NCBI RefSeq assembly: GCF_021245725.1
Contig: NZ_JAJGSX010000051.1
Coordinates: forward strand, 1 to 51,743
Origin: Pseudonocardia sp. TRM90224
Lineage (GTDB): Bacteria > Actinomycetota > Actinomycetes > Mycobacteriales > Pseudonocardiaceae
DNA length: 51,743 bases
Direction of reading: 5' to 3'
Shown piece by piece: positions 40,159 to 48,708 of the stretch (position 1 is the stretch's first letter; every line of letters starts with the position of its first letter). Both the position numbers and the translations under genes were made by a program. The notes under the pieces are model-generated. The model worked only from the letters and a program-made list of their open reading frames with translations, was not told the DNA's origin and did not search any database.

Positions 40159-40176
40159 CGTTCCGTTTGCGGAACG
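40159..40176. promoter_or_regulatory. Operator dyad between benE and the XRE-cupin gene
   Basis: CGTTCCG and CGGAACG (perfect 7-bp arms, spacer TTTG) fill the middle of the 44-bp intergenic gap. It is the only plausible binding site for the divergent regulator and would overlap both promoters. Confidence 0.65.
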
Positions 40177-40192
40177 ATGGGACGATAACCGG

Positions 40193-40774
40193 ATGCCGGA
40201 GCAGCCGTCCACCGCGTTCACGGCGCTCGCCGATCCGACGGACGTCGGTGCCCGCGTCGGGCAGCTGCGCAGCGAGCGAGGGCTGTCGCTGTCGGAACTG
40301 GCCCGTCGCGCGGGCGTCGGGAAGGCCACGGTCTCCGGTATTGAGGCAGGCACCCGCAACCCGACACTGGACACGCTCCAGCGGATCTCGACAGCGCTGC
40401 AGGTGCCGATCACCGCGGTCGTCGGGACCGGCGGGCCAGTGTCTGTTTTGCAGACCCCGGGCCCACTCCTGCGCGGCACCGCGGTACTGGTGGAGACGCT
40501 GCGCGCCTGGACCGAACCCGGCGTGACCTACGAACTGTTCCGGCTGCACGTGCCGGCCGGGCGGAGCCAGACGTCGCCCGCGCACCACCCGGGCGTCACC
40601 GAGTGCGTGGTCGTGTTCGCCGGAGAGCTGGTGGCCGGCCCGCTCGACCACCCGGTGCACGTTCCCGCCGGAGGGTTCGCCGAATGGCCGGCCGATGTGC
40701 GGCACGGCTACGCAGCGGTCGGCGATGTCGACGTGCAGGCGACACTGCTGATCCGCTCGCCCGACCTGCGGTGA
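40193..40774 (+). CDS. XRE-cupin transcriptional regulator
   Basis: This 193-aa protein has an N-terminal HTH_3, VGQLRSERGLSLSELARRAG and VGKATVSGIEAGTRNPTLDT, then a C-terminal cupin, FRLHVPAGRSQTSPAHHPGV and ECVVVFAGELVAGPLDHPVH. Members of this group bind a small acid or amine in the cupin and often sit beside the transporter they control. It is divergent from benE at 44 bp. Confidence 0.9.
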   Translation: MPEQPSTAFTALADPTDVGARVGQLRSERGLSLSELARRAGVGKATVSGIEAGTRNPTLDTLQRISTALQVPITAVVGTGGPVSVLQTPGPLLRGTAVLVETLRAWTEPGVTYELFRLHVPAGRSQTSPAHHPGVTECVVVFAGELVAGPLDHPVHVPAGGFAEWPADVRHGYAAVGDVDVQATLLIRSPDLR

Positions 40775-40824
40775 TCTGCGCACACCCTGGCCGGCTCCCG
40801 CGGCCCGGGTCGGGCCGCGGGGGT

Positions 40825-40896
40825 GCTCGTGCACAGGTTCGCCTCCCCGTGCACAGGGTGGAACTTGTGCACGGCGGCACCAACCTGTGCACGAGC
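40825..40896. repeat. Nested GTGCAC inverted repeats downstream of the XRE-cupin gene
   Basis: The perfect 15-bp arms GCTCGTGCACAGGTT (40825-40839) and AACCTGTGCACGAGC (40882-40896) enclose a second pair, CCGTGCACAGG (40848-40858) and CTTGTGCACGG (40864-40874), imperfect at one position. Four copies of GTGCAC are thus arranged in a 72-bp palindrome, 50 bp after the stop codon. It may be a terminator, a REP-like element or a repeated regulator site. Confidence 0.7.
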
Positions 40897-41073
40897 GCCC
40901 TGCGCGCTGTTCGTGTGGCGTCGAACGAGCGTCCCGGCGCGTAGCGGTCACCGCCACTCCGGTCCTCGCGGGGACTGCAGCAGTCCTCGGCTCCGCGAGA
41001 GCGCGGTGAAGCATGCGTGCAATCTCCTCCGGCCATGCTCGGCGGCCGATGCAGGTCTTTCGAGGGGACTGAC

Positions 41074-42642
41074 ATGTCGGACGAGCAGTTCGGGCCTTAC
41101 TTGCTACAAGGTTTGGTGGGCCGCGGCGGGATGGGTGAGGTGTTCCGTGCGTTCGACACGGTGAAGCAGCGGACCGTCGCGGTGAAGCGGTTGTCGTCGC
41201 ATGTGGCGTCGGATGTGGAGTTCCAGGCGCGATTCCGGCGTGAGTCGGAGGTCGCGGCCCGGTTGCGGGAAGCGCACGTCATTCCGATCCACGACTACGG
41301 CGACATCGACGGCCGCCTGTACATCGACATGCGCCTGGTCGACGGGGTCGATCTGGACACGGTGGTGGCCGGCGCCGGCGCCGTGTCGGAGGAACGCGCG
41401 GTGCAGATCGTGGCGCAGGTGGCGAGTGCGTTGGATGCGGCGCACGCGGATGGTCTGGTGCATCGTGATGTGAAGCCGTCGAACGTGTTGCTGACCGATG
41501 ATGATTTTGCCTACTTGGTGGATTTCGGTATTGCGGCGCCGGTGTCGGGTGCGCGATTGACGGTGACGGGTACGGCGTTGGGCACGATGGCGTACATGGC
41601 GCCGGAGTTGTTCGACGGTGCGCATCGGCGGGACAAGCGCGTCGACGTGTATTCGTTGGCGTGTGTGTTGTACAAGTTGTTGACCGGTCGTCGGCCGTTC
41701 GAGGCCGACGGGTTGGCGGCGATGATGCATGCGCACGTGAACGTCACGCCACCGCCGCCGTCGCGGGTGGCCGCGGTGTCTCCTGCGTTCGACGAGGTGT
41801 TGGCGCGCGGGATGGCGAAGAACCCGGACGAGCGCTACCAGCGGGCCGGTGATCTTGCCGACGGTGCGCGGCGGGCACTGACGATCGCCTCGTTGACGGT
41901 CCAGATGCCGCACCTGTTCGACCGGCCGAACGACCCGACGGCCGTCATCGTCGCGCAGCCCCCGGCGCCCTCGGTGCCCGAGCCCTCCGCACCACCACGA
42001 CAACGCTGGGGCGCGAACCAGCTGTTGATCGCGGGCGCCGTTGCCGTTGCCGTGATCGTGCTGGCTGCCGGCACCGGCGTCGCCGTTACGGCGACGAGCC
42101 CCGGGGGAGCTGCGGCACCGCCGGTTGCGTCGACGTCCGCCGCCGCCCCGCCCGTTGCGCTCGCAGCCGGCCCGTACATCGACCCGAAAGGCCGGTTCTC
42201 GATCACTGCACCGGCGGGATGGGTCCCCGAACCCCCGTCGCCGGACTACGACGTGTTCTACAGCAGCCCCACGCCCACCATCGCCAGCGATACCGACTAC
42301 TACAGCGCGGACGTCGCGGTGACCACCGCACCGACGAGCCTCCAGCTGGCGGACGAGATCGCGGCCGCTCGGGCGGCGATGCTCGGCGCCCTCGGGGCGA
42401 GGCTGACGGTCGACGAACCGACGACGCTGGCCGACGGCACCCCCGCGCACCTGTTGGGCTCGATCCACCAGGTGGCGGCGAGCACCCCGACCTCGACGCT
42501 CCCGATCAACATGCTCCAGGTCGTCGTGGTCCGCGACGGTCTGCGGGTGCTGGCCACCGGAACCGGATCAGCCGACACCTGGCACGTCGAGGAAGCGACG
42601 ATCCGTGCAACGCTCGGCACCCTGACGGTCGGTGCCCGATGA
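41074..42642 (+). CDS. Transmembrane Ser/Thr kinase, tandem copy 1
   Basis: The protein has 522 aa (ATG at 41074, GAGGGGA upstream). All kinase residues are present: GRGGMGEVFRA, VAVK (Lys38), HRDVKPSNVLL (Asp132), DFG (150-152) and GTMAYMAPELFDG. A helix near 325-346 (LLIAGAVAVAVIVLAAGTG) is followed by a Pro/Ala linker and an outer domain with AGPYIDPKGRFSITAPAGWV and a TLADGTPAHLLGSI block. This outer domain is like the LpqN/PsbP-type lipoprotein domain. It overlaps the next kinase gene by 4 bp and is its close paralogue. Confidence 0.93.
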   Translation: MSDEQFGPYLLQGLVGRGGMGEVFRAFDTVKQRTVAVKRLSSHVASDVEFQARFRRESEVAARLREAHVIPIHDYGDIDGRLYIDMRLVDGVDLDTVVAGAGAVSEERAVQIVAQVASALDAAHADGLVHRDVKPSNVLLTDDDFAYLVDFGIAAPVSGARLTVTGTALGTMAYMAPELFDGAHRRDKRVDVYSLACVLYKLLTGRRPFEADGLAAMMHAHVNVTPPPPSRVAAVSPAFDEVLARGMAKNPDERYQRAGDLADGARRALTIASLTVQMPHLFDRPNDPTAVIVAQPPAPSVPEPSAPPRQRWGANQLLIAGAVAVAVIVLAAGTGVAVTATSPGGAAAPPVASTSAAAPPVALAAGPYIDPKGRFSITAPAGWVPEPPSPDYDVFYSSPTPTIASDTDYYSADVAVTTAPTSLQLADEIAAARAAMLGALGARLTVDEPTTLADGTPAHLLGSIHQVAASTPTSTLPINMLQVVVVRDGLRVLATGTGSADTWHVEEATIRATLGTLTVGAR

Positions 42643-44183
42643 CCGAGTTCGGGCACTACCGGCTGGACGCGCTGGTCGGCAGGGGCGGGATGGGCGAGGT
42701 GTACCGCGCGTTCGACACGCGCAAGGGACGCACGGTCGCGCTCAAGCTCCTGGCTCCGCACCTCGCCGGGGACGCCGGGTTCCAGGACCGGTTCCGGCGG
42801 GAGTCGGAGCTGGCCGCTCGATTGCGGGAACCGCACGTGATCCCGATCCACGACTACGGCGAGATCGACGGCCGGCTCTACATCGACATGCGCCTCGTCG
42901 ACGGAACGGATCTGGAGACGGTTGTCCATCGCCACGGCCCGATGCCACCGGCACGGGCGCTGCACATCGTCGCCCAGGTCGCCGGCGCGCTGGACGCCGC
43001 ACATGTCGACGGGTTGATACACCGCGACGTCAAGCCCTCCAACGTGCTGCTCGTCGGCGGTGGCACCGGCGCGGGCAGCACGGGGGAGCGCGACGACTTC
43101 GCCTACCTCGTGGACTTCGGCATCGCCGCGCCGGCCACCGGGCACCGGCTCACCATGACCGGCACCACGCTGGGCTCGATGGACTACATGGCGCCCGAGC
43201 TGTTCGACGGGGACAAGCGTGACAACCGGATCGACGTCTACTCGTTGACCGGCTTGTTGTACACGTTGCTGACCGCGCGAAAGCCGTTCGCCGCCGACGG
43301 GTTCGCCGCGATGATGTTCGCCCACCTCACCGCGGCGCGTCCGAAGCCGAGCGACCACATCCCGCAGCTGCCGGCGTCGATCGATGCCGTGATCGCCCGC
43401 GGCATGGCCACGAAGCCCGAGGAGCGCTACCAGCGCGCCGGCGAGGTCGTCGAGGCTGCGCGCGAGGCGTTCTTCCCAGGGGTGCCGGTTCAGGAGCAGC
43501 CGACGGTCGTGCAGCACCCACGGGGACGGGCACCCGAGGTGCCGTCCGCCTCGCGGCGGCCGCGCCTGTCCGTGCTCGTCGCAGCCGTGTCCATCGTCGC
43601 GGTGGCGGCGCTCATCGCCGCGGTCACCATCGTCGTCAGCCGGGCGTCGCCGGTGTCGCCGGTCGCCGCAGCACCGGTGTCGGTTGCCCCGCCGACCCCG
43701 TCACCGACAGCGCCGCCGACACGGAGCCTTGCACCGGGCACCTACGTCGACGTGAACAAGCGGTTCACCATTCTGCCGCCACCGGGCTGGACGACCGACG
43801 CCAGCAGTCTGCTGACCTTCAGCAGCCCTGCAGCGCCGGGCGAGCAGCCCGCCGCGTCGATCGTGATCTGGGTGGTGACGGCGTACGACAGCCTGGAAAC
43901 CTCGGCGCGCGCGGTGCGCGCGGGCGTCGCCGAGATCCCAGGATCCACGGTGGACGTCGATCAGCCGACGACGCTTCCGGACGGGACTGCGGGGCACCTG
44001 ATCGGGAGTGTCTTCAACGACCCGGACGCGGGTGGGGCACCGACGCACGAGCTGAGCCTCGTGGTCGTGAACGGCTCGACGATGTTGATCGCGCGCGCCG
44101 CGACACCGGCCGACAAGTGGGCCGAGTTCGCACCGGAGATCACCAGCTCCATCCGGACGTTCTCGGTCACCACTGGGACGTGA
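42639..44183 (+). CDS. Transmembrane Ser/Thr kinase, tandem copy 2
   Basis: The protein has 514 aa. GRGGMGEVYRA, VALK (Lys36), HRDVKPSNVLL (Asp130) and DFG are present, with an insertion (VGGGTGAGSTGERDD) after the catalytic loop that copy 1 lacks. The membrane helix is VLVAAVSIVAVAALIAAVTI. The outer domain, PGTYVDVNKRFTILPPPGWT and QPTTLPDGTAGHLIGSVFND, is collinear with that of copy 1. The overlap (ATGA) and the shared domain layout indicate a tandem duplication and a possible heteromeric sensor. Confidence 0.93.
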   Translation: MTEFGHYRLDALVGRGGMGEVYRAFDTRKGRTVALKLLAPHLAGDAGFQDRFRRESELAARLREPHVIPIHDYGEIDGRLYIDMRLVDGTDLETVVHRHGPMPPARALHIVAQVAGALDAAHVDGLIHRDVKPSNVLLVGGGTGAGSTGERDDFAYLVDFGIAAPATGHRLTMTGTTLGSMDYMAPELFDGDKRDNRIDVYSLTGLLYTLLTARKPFAADGFAAMMFAHLTAARPKPSDHIPQLPASIDAVIARGMATKPEERYQRAGEVVEAAREAFFPGVPVQEQPTVVQHPRGRAPEVPSASRRPRLSVLVAAVSIVAVAALIAAVTIVVSRASPVSPVAAAPVSVAPPTPSPTAPPTRSLAPGTYVDVNKRFTILPPPGWTTDASSLLTFSSPAAPGEQPAASIVIWVVTAYDSLETSARAVRAGVAEIPGSTVDVDQPTTLPDGTAGHLIGSVFNDPDAGGAPTHELSLVVVNGSTMLIARAATPADKWAEFAPEITSSIRTFSVTTGT

Positions 44184-44189
44184 CGGCCG

Positions 44190-44217
44190 GCGGGTTCATG
44201 ATGGCGGGTTCATGATG
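44190..44217. repeat. 14-bp direct duplication at the VOC gene 3' end
   Basis: GCGGGTTCATGATG is present twice in a row (44190-44203 and 44204-44217). The stop codon of the VOC gene is formed inside the second copy in its reading direction. Confidence 0.75.
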
Positions 44218-44588
44218 CAGAACTCGTTGCCCTCGGGGTCGGTCATGGTGTGCCACTCGGGGAGGACCTGGTGGAGCCGCGCGCCCAGGTCGAGGAGCTG
44301 CTGGTAGTGCGCGGCGTCGCGGACGCGGATGTCGAGGTGCATCCGGTTCTTGAGCGACTTCGGTTCGGGCACCTCGACGACGAACAGCGTGAGCCGGCCG
44401 TCCGGCGCGTCTACGGCCACCGCCGGATCGGTGTCGGGGGTGTGGCCCAGACCGGCGAGCCGTTCGACCTCCGCGCTGTCGTATTCCCGGACCAGCCAGC
44501 CCAGTGCCGTTGCCCAGAAGCGCGCCAGCGGCGCGGCGCGGCGGCAGTCCAGAACGATCGAGTGCAGGCCGGCGAGCACCTGGGGCAC
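44196..44588 (-). CDS. VOC-family (glyoxalase-like) protein
   Basis: This 130-aa protein has two beta-alpha-beta halves. The first, GLHSIVLDCRRAAPLARFWA, TALGWLVREYDSAEVERLAG, ends in LTLFVVEVPEPKSLKNRMHL. The second, DIRVRDAAHYQQLLDLGAR, ends in MTDPEGNEFCIM. The Glyoxalase_6 pattern is clear. These are metal-dependent or bleomycin-resistance-type binding proteins of varied substrate. It is convergent with the kinase pair. Confidence 0.88.
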   Translation of the reverse strand: MPQVLAGLHSIVLDCRRAAPLARFWATALGWLVREYDSAEVERLAGLGHTPDTDPAVAVDAPDGRLTLFVVEVPEPKSLKNRMHLDIRVRDAAHYQQLLDLGARLHQVLPEWHTMTDPEGNEFCIMNPPS

Positions 44589-44589
44589 C

Positions 44590-44778
44590 CTACTTCCCGG
44601 GCGGCTCGACCGTGTTCCCCTGGATGCAGCACTCGGTCCCGGGGCCGGAGGCGAGCAGGGGCTGGACGTCGCCGGCCGAGGCCGGCAGCACGGTGATCGG
44701 AGCGAGCAGCAGGCCGACCGCTATGCCGATCAGCGCCGCTCGGTTGGGCTGGGGTCGCACACGTCCGAATTCGGTCAT
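44590..44778 (-). CDS. Small secreted or membrane peptide
   Basis: The 62-aa product has an Arg-containing start, one hydrophobic helix (AALIGIAVGLLLAPITVLPA) with ASA before a possible cleavage site, and a 25-residue tail with a CC pair. It ends 1 bp before the VOC start region. It is short and of no known family, and the ribosome-binding site is weak. Confidence 0.4.
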   Translation of the reverse strand: MTEFGRVRPQPNRAALIGIAVGLLLAPITVLPASAGDVQPLLASGPGTECCIQGNTVEPPGK

Positions 44779-44829
44779 GCCCGTAATTAGACCTCATCGG
44801 GCAGGAGCTGCACAGGCCGACCTTCTGGG

Positions 44830-45477
44830 TCAGGACTGCGTCTGCGCCTGGATCCTGCTGACCAACCGGCCCCGGAGGGCCGGCCACTCGGAAGCGATCG
44901 CCGAGTACATGGCCGAGTCCCGCAGCTGGTCGTCTTCGCCCGGGGCCCAGGAGATCGACCAGTTGCGCAACACCCCCTCGAAGGTCAGCCCGAGGGCGTC
45001 GAGGGCGCGCCGGGATCGCTGGTTGCGGGCGTCGGTCTTCATGTCCACCCGCGCGACCCGGAGGTGGTCGAAGGCATGATCGAGCAGCAGCAGCTTGGCC
45101 TCGGTGTTGATCCCCGAGCCCAGTGCGGACGCCGCCAGCCAGGTGAACCCGATCTCCACCGCCCGCAGGTCGAGACGCTCGCGGCCGGGCCAGTACCGGG
45201 GGTCCAAGTAGGCCGTGCACCCCACCGCGCGCCCATCACGCTTGCGGATCTGCGCGAACGGCACCACGCCCTGCTCGATGCGCTCGAACTGCGCGGCCAG
45301 ATAGTCCCGCACGCCTTCTGCGCGAGGGACCAGGGTGAAGCCGTAGTTGCCCCGGTCCTCCTCGGCGGCAACCGTCAAGTCCTCGGCATGGTCGAGTGAC
45401 AACGGCTCCAACCGCACCAGCGAGCCGTCCAGCACGGGTACCCGGAACCAGGTGGTCAAGGCGTCGCTCCTCATCAT
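44830..45477 (-). CDS. GNAT acetyltransferase (RimJ/RimL type)
   Basis: The protein is about 215 aa. GSLVRLEPLSLDHAEDLTVA opens the Acetyltransf_3 pattern. It is followed by VGCTAYLDPRYWPGRERLDL, RAVEIGFTWLAASALGSGIN (acetyl-CoA loop) and TEAKLLLLDHAFDHLRVARV, then VDMKTDARNQRSRRALDALG. It would acetylate an amine, often the N-terminus of a protein or a small amine. Starts at 45474, 45477 and 45492 are all possible. Confidence 0.88.
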   Translation of the reverse strand: MMRSDALTTWFRVPVLDGSLVRLEPLSLDHAEDLTVAAEEDRGNYGFTLVPRAEGVRDYLAAQFERIEQGVVPFAQIRKRDGRAVGCTAYLDPRYWPGRERLDLRAVEIGFTWLAASALGSGINTEAKLLLLDHAFDHLRVARVDMKTDARNQRSRRALDALGLTFEGVLRNWSISWAPGEDDQLRDSAMYSAIASEWPALRGRLVSRIQAQTQS

Positions 45478-45492
45478 TCCTGGCCTTGGCAC

Positions 45493-45988
45493 CTTGCCAT
45501 CGCAGGTTGCCGGACCGTCATGGGGCCAGGTCCCTCGGATCCTCTTGATGAACGCTGCCGATCATCACAGGCACGAGGAACGACCGCCAACGGCCAATTC
45601 AGCCTGAGATCAACATGCCACTGGCGGTGAACCCCTGAGGCTGCGCGACTCCAATCCGAATCCGGCAGGCCGGTGCCTTGCGCTGGTGGGAACCAATCCG
45701 GGTCCGGTTCGGCCCCTCGCCAGGCCTCCTCGAACTAATCGGCCCCGATCTCGAGCGGGACGTAGTGCGGGTCGCGCAGATCGATCGGAGGGTTCATTGA
45801 CCAGGAGTCGGTACGCAAAGCATGACCGTCCGTTCGCCCCTCCACAACGCGCCCATGCCGTAGTCGTGACGAACCAGGTATCGGTTCTCACCGGTCTCGA
45901 CCACGTGGTCAGTGTGCCAGCCGGAGTTCCCCGGCTCTGCCAACACGACCGCACCCGTTCGCAGCGCGCGATCGGGCACGATGGGGCG
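45493..45988 (-). pseudogene. Intergenic stretch with decayed minus-strand coding pieces
   Basis: About 45794-45955 reads VVLAEPGNSGWHTDHVVETG and ENRYLVRHDYGMGALWRGER, which is protein-like and has no start of its own. About 45735-45797 reads MNPPIDLRDPHYVPLEIGAD before a stop, in a different frame. They look like ends of one or two lost genes. Nothing is seen in 45493-45734. Confidence 0.35.
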
Positions 45989-46489
45989 ATGAGCACTCTC
46001 GACAACCGGTCCAGCTCGGCCGTCCTGCTCATCGATCCCCAGATCGGCGTCCTCGACGGTGCGTACGAGCGCGACGCCGTCATCGCCGCTCTGGAGCGGC
46101 TCGTGGAACGGGCGCGCGGGGCCGGTGTGCCGGTCGGGTGGGTGCAGCACAACGACGATCACGTCGTCCGCGGCACCGACGGTTGGAAGTTCGTCCCGGA
46201 GCTTGCGCCCGGTCCCGGCGAGCCGCTGATCGAGAAGTCCTTTGCCGACGCGTGCGTCCGCTCGACGATCCACGGTGGGCTCACCCGCGGATACGACGTC
46301 ACCCTCGTCGGCGACGCCCACACCACCGGTGATCACTCCGAGTGGGGTGCACCGCCGCCGGGCCTGGTCATCGCCCACACGAACCTGTACTGGAGCGAGC
46401 AGGCTGCACCCGGACGAACGGCCGGCACAGCGACCGCGGATGCGGTTGATCTGGGCACCGCGGACGTCGGCCCCACCGCACGCGCCTGA
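45989..46489 (+). CDS. Isochorismatase-family hydrolase with internal deletion
   Basis: The 166-aa product starts at the ATG at 45989. SAVLLIDPQIGVLDGAYERD (Asp), GVPVGWVQHNDD, GWKFVPELAPGPGEPLIEKS and DACVRSTIHGGLTRGYDVTL with the catalytic Cys are family-like. However SFAD joins directly to ACVRST. Intact relatives have about 25-30 residues between them, carrying a core beta strand and the residues before the Cys (typically AQTDACVRST). The deletion is in frame. The protein probably cannot fold normally; the 166-aa length against about 185-195 in relatives agrees. Confidence 0.8.
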   Translation: MSTLDNRSSSAVLLIDPQIGVLDGAYERDAVIAALERLVERARGAGVPVGWVQHNDDHVVRGTDGWKFVPELAPGPGEPLIEKSFADACVRSTIHGGLTRGYDVTLVGDAHTTGDHSEWGAPPPGLVIAHTNLYWSEQAAPGRTAGTATADAVDLGTADVGPTARA

Positions 46490-46539
46490 CCGGGCAGCAG
46501 CAGGACGAGGTCCAGCTGGTCCGTGGCAGGATCGAAACT

Positions 46540-47025
46540 GTGCTGCGGAGCGTCGAGATCACAGCGCACCTCGTCAAAGGCCCGGGTCATTTGCTCTTCT
46601 GGAAGCAGACGATCGAGCTGGCGTTGGACTGCTTCGTCTGCGAGCGGACCAGGCGCACGACGCTGCTCGAAGGTGGCGCCGAGCGGGCCGTGTGCACCTC
46701 CGACGAGCAGCACGGCCAGCACTACACCGCGGCGCAGATCAGCGCGTTCGACCCTACGGAGACGGACCAGAGCACCAGCCTGCGCACGGTCGTGGACTTC
46801 TGGTGGGCGCCGTTCCACGATGCCGAGCGCGGAGGCCGGGCGTCGCCGCTGAGCCGGCCCTCGTGGGTGCGGTTGAAGATCGGCTACTTCTGCTCGCTCA
46901 ACGAGGAGTCGGGCGAGGACACCCTGCAGTCGAACCTGGTCCGGCCTGCTGAGACGCCCTGCCGACACTGCGGCGAGCGCGTCGCGACAGGCACCGGAGC
47001 GCCGAGTGTGCGGTTGCTCAGCTGA
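46540..47025 (+). CDS. Unknown protein with Cys pairs
   Basis: The 161-aa product begins at GTG 46540. Three cysteine pairs or near-pairs suggest metal binding: CFVCERTRRTTLLEGG, then KIGYFCSLNEESGED and CRHCGERVATG. Residues 1-30 could form a helix. The neighbours give no hint. The composition is that of a real gene. Confidence 0.6.
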   Translation: MLRSVEITAHLVKGPGHLLFWKQTIELALDCFVCERTRRTTLLEGGAERAVCTSDEQHGQHYTAAQISAFDPTETDQSTSLRTVVDFWWAPFHDAERGGRASPLSRPSWVRLKIGYFCSLNEESGEDTLQSNLVRPAETPCRHCGERVATGTGAPSVRLLS

Positions 47026-47060
47026 TCGGTGTGCTCAGCCGGAGCGAGTGCGCGAATGAC

Positions 47061-47984
47061 TCATGGCCGTTGACCGGTTGCGTCGACGACGGCCTGGACG
47101 ACGACTGCGGCGTCGGTGTCCTGTCCCTGGCCGCCGTTGGCGGGTCCGTTGATCGTGCCGAGGTAGGCGTAGGTGATGGGGTCGAGCAGGAACTCCGTCA
47201 GCGTTCCGAAGGTGGGAACGTTCCAGCCCACCGCGATCGCTGGGCGACCGAGCGCATCCGTGACGCCCTCGCGCACCATGATCTCGGGGCTCTCGGCCAG
47301 CGCCTCGTAGAGCGCTGCGCGTGCCGCCGGCCGCATGAGACCCGCGGCCAGATCGTGTGCCTCCACGCCGATCGAGTTCGGTCCGTCGCCCTCGCCGTGG
47401 GTGCTCTTGTGCAGGTAGGCGAGCATCGCGTCGGGGTCGGTGGGGAGGTCGGGGATGAAGGCCGGGAACGGGGTGCACCGATCCGCCGACGCCGGTTCCG
47501 ACGGCGTGGCCGGGTAGCGGCGCAGGCCGTCGCGGCAGCCAGGGTTGGGGAAGGGGCCGTCGGCAGTGATCATCAGTCCGTCATGGGTGCCGTCGGCGGA
47601 CGCCCAGAACTCGCGCACGCGTCCGTCCCGCCACAGCTCCTTCGTGTAGATGAACTGGTCCGGCCGCGGCTCCGCCACCCGCTGATCCGCGACCTGCGCG
47701 GCTGCGATGCGCAGGACTGCGGCCGCGGTGAGCGGCTGTGGTGCCGGTCCCGGCATCGGTGTGGGTATCGGTGTCGATGCGAAGATCGCGCCACCGGCGA
47801 GGCCCGCGACGACGACGGCGGCCGCGGCCAGCCCGAGGACCGGTCTGCGGCGGCGCTGCGGTGCGGTGGCACGGCCCTCGGCGTCGATCGCAGCGAGCAG
47901 GCGGGCCCGCGCCGGAGCGAGCTCGTCGGTCGAGGCCGGGGGCACCGCGGCCCGATGGTCGTGGACCAGCTGCAGGTCATCCAT
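47061..47984 (-). CDS. CU044_5270-family membrane protein
   Basis: The protein has 307 aa. It has a cytoplasmic N-terminus (DELAPARARLLAAIDAEGRA), one helix (PVLGLAAAAVVVAGLAGGAI) and an exported domain with LTAAAVLRIAAAQVADQ, DQFIYTKELWRDGRVREFWA and a final EFLLDPITYAYLGTI. This family is regularly encoded after ECF sigma factors and probably acts as an anti-sigma-like or sensor partner. Its ATG overlaps the sigma gene stop by 8 bp. Confidence 0.85.
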   Translation of the reverse strand: MDDLQLVHDHRAAVPPASTDELAPARARLLAAIDAEGRATAPQRRRRPVLGLAAAAVVVAGLAGGAIFASTPIPTPMPGPAPQPLTAAAVLRIAAAQVADQRVAEPRPDQFIYTKELWRDGRVREFWASADGTHDGLMITADGPFPNPGCRDGLRRYPATPSEPASADRCTPFPAFIPDLPTDPDAMLAYLHKSTHGEGDGPNSIGVEAHDLAAGLMRPAARAALYEALAESPEIMVREGVTDALGRPAIAVGWNVPTFGTLTEFLLDPITYAYLGTINGPANGGQGQDTDAAVVVQAVVDATGQRP

Positions 47985-48553
47985 TGTTGAGCACCTCCGT
48001 AGACGAGGATCCGAGTGCCGCGCGGAGGATCCGGCGGGCGCGGTTGAGCCGCGACGCGACGGTCCCGGTCGGGATGTCCAGAGCGAGGGCGACATCGTCG
48101 TAGGGCAGTCCTTCACCCGCTACCAGCAGGACGACGTCGCGGTCGCCGTCAGCGAGCTGTTCCAGCGCTTGCTGCAAGGCGGCGGTCCGGGCCTGCGCGC
48201 AGACGCGCTCGACGACACGTTGGTCGTGGGACTCGGCCGTCGGCTCCGCTGGTGACCAGTCGCAGGCGGACGTCGCGGGCGTGCTCGCGGCGGTGCTGGG
48301 CGACCAGCCGGGTCGCGATGCCGTACAGCCACGGGCGGGCGCTGGGTACCCGCACGTCGAACCTTGCCCGTCGGTCGAAGGCCACGAGGAACGTTTCTCC
48401 GACCAGGTCCTCGGCCGCCTGCCGGCCGAGCCGACCGGTCAGGTAGCCGTGGATCGACGGGGCGTGCCGATCGAAGATCGCCGCGAACCGCGCGGGTTCG
48501 CTCATGGACGCCGCGATGATCGCGGCGTCCGACGTGCTGTCGGGATGTCTCAT
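47977..48553 (-). pseudogene. ECF sigma factor with +1 frameshift
   Basis: Region 2 is in one frame, FAAIFDRHAPSIHGYLTGRL, then AAEDLVGETFLVAFDRR and RPWLYGIATRLVAQHRREHA. Region 4 is in another, ALEQLADGDRDVVLLVAGEG and LPYDDVALALDIPTGTVASR then LNRARRILRAAL. The frames meet near 48250, at LRLVTS / EPTAESHDQRVVERV. The span 48553-47977 is 577 nt, one more than 192 codons, so one base has been gained. Deleting one base there restores a 191-aa protein of normal ECF length. Either the gene is inactive or the base is a sequencing error; the partner gene downstream is intact. Confidence 0.85.
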
Positions 48554-48644
48554 CGACCGCCTTCCGTGCCGAGGGAGCGTTCGCCTGTACTCCGCAACTC
48601 GGGCGAACTTCCTTCACGGCCGGCAGCCCTCGCTGCTCGGGTGT

Positions 48645-48695
48645 GCGCGAGCGGCACTTTCAGCCGGCAAATCGGCCCGGAAGTGCCGCTCGCGC
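48645..48695 (-). terminator. Hairpin downstream of eno
   Basis: GCGCGAGCGGCACTT (48645-48659) is exactly complementary to AAGTGCCGCTCGCGC (48681-48695), with a short inner GCCG/CGGC stem. It lies 14 nt past the enolase stop. It shares the core CGGCACTT/AAGTGCCG with the hairpin at 50127. Confidence 0.75.
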
Positions 48696-48708
48696 GCCGT
48701 GCGGCTGA

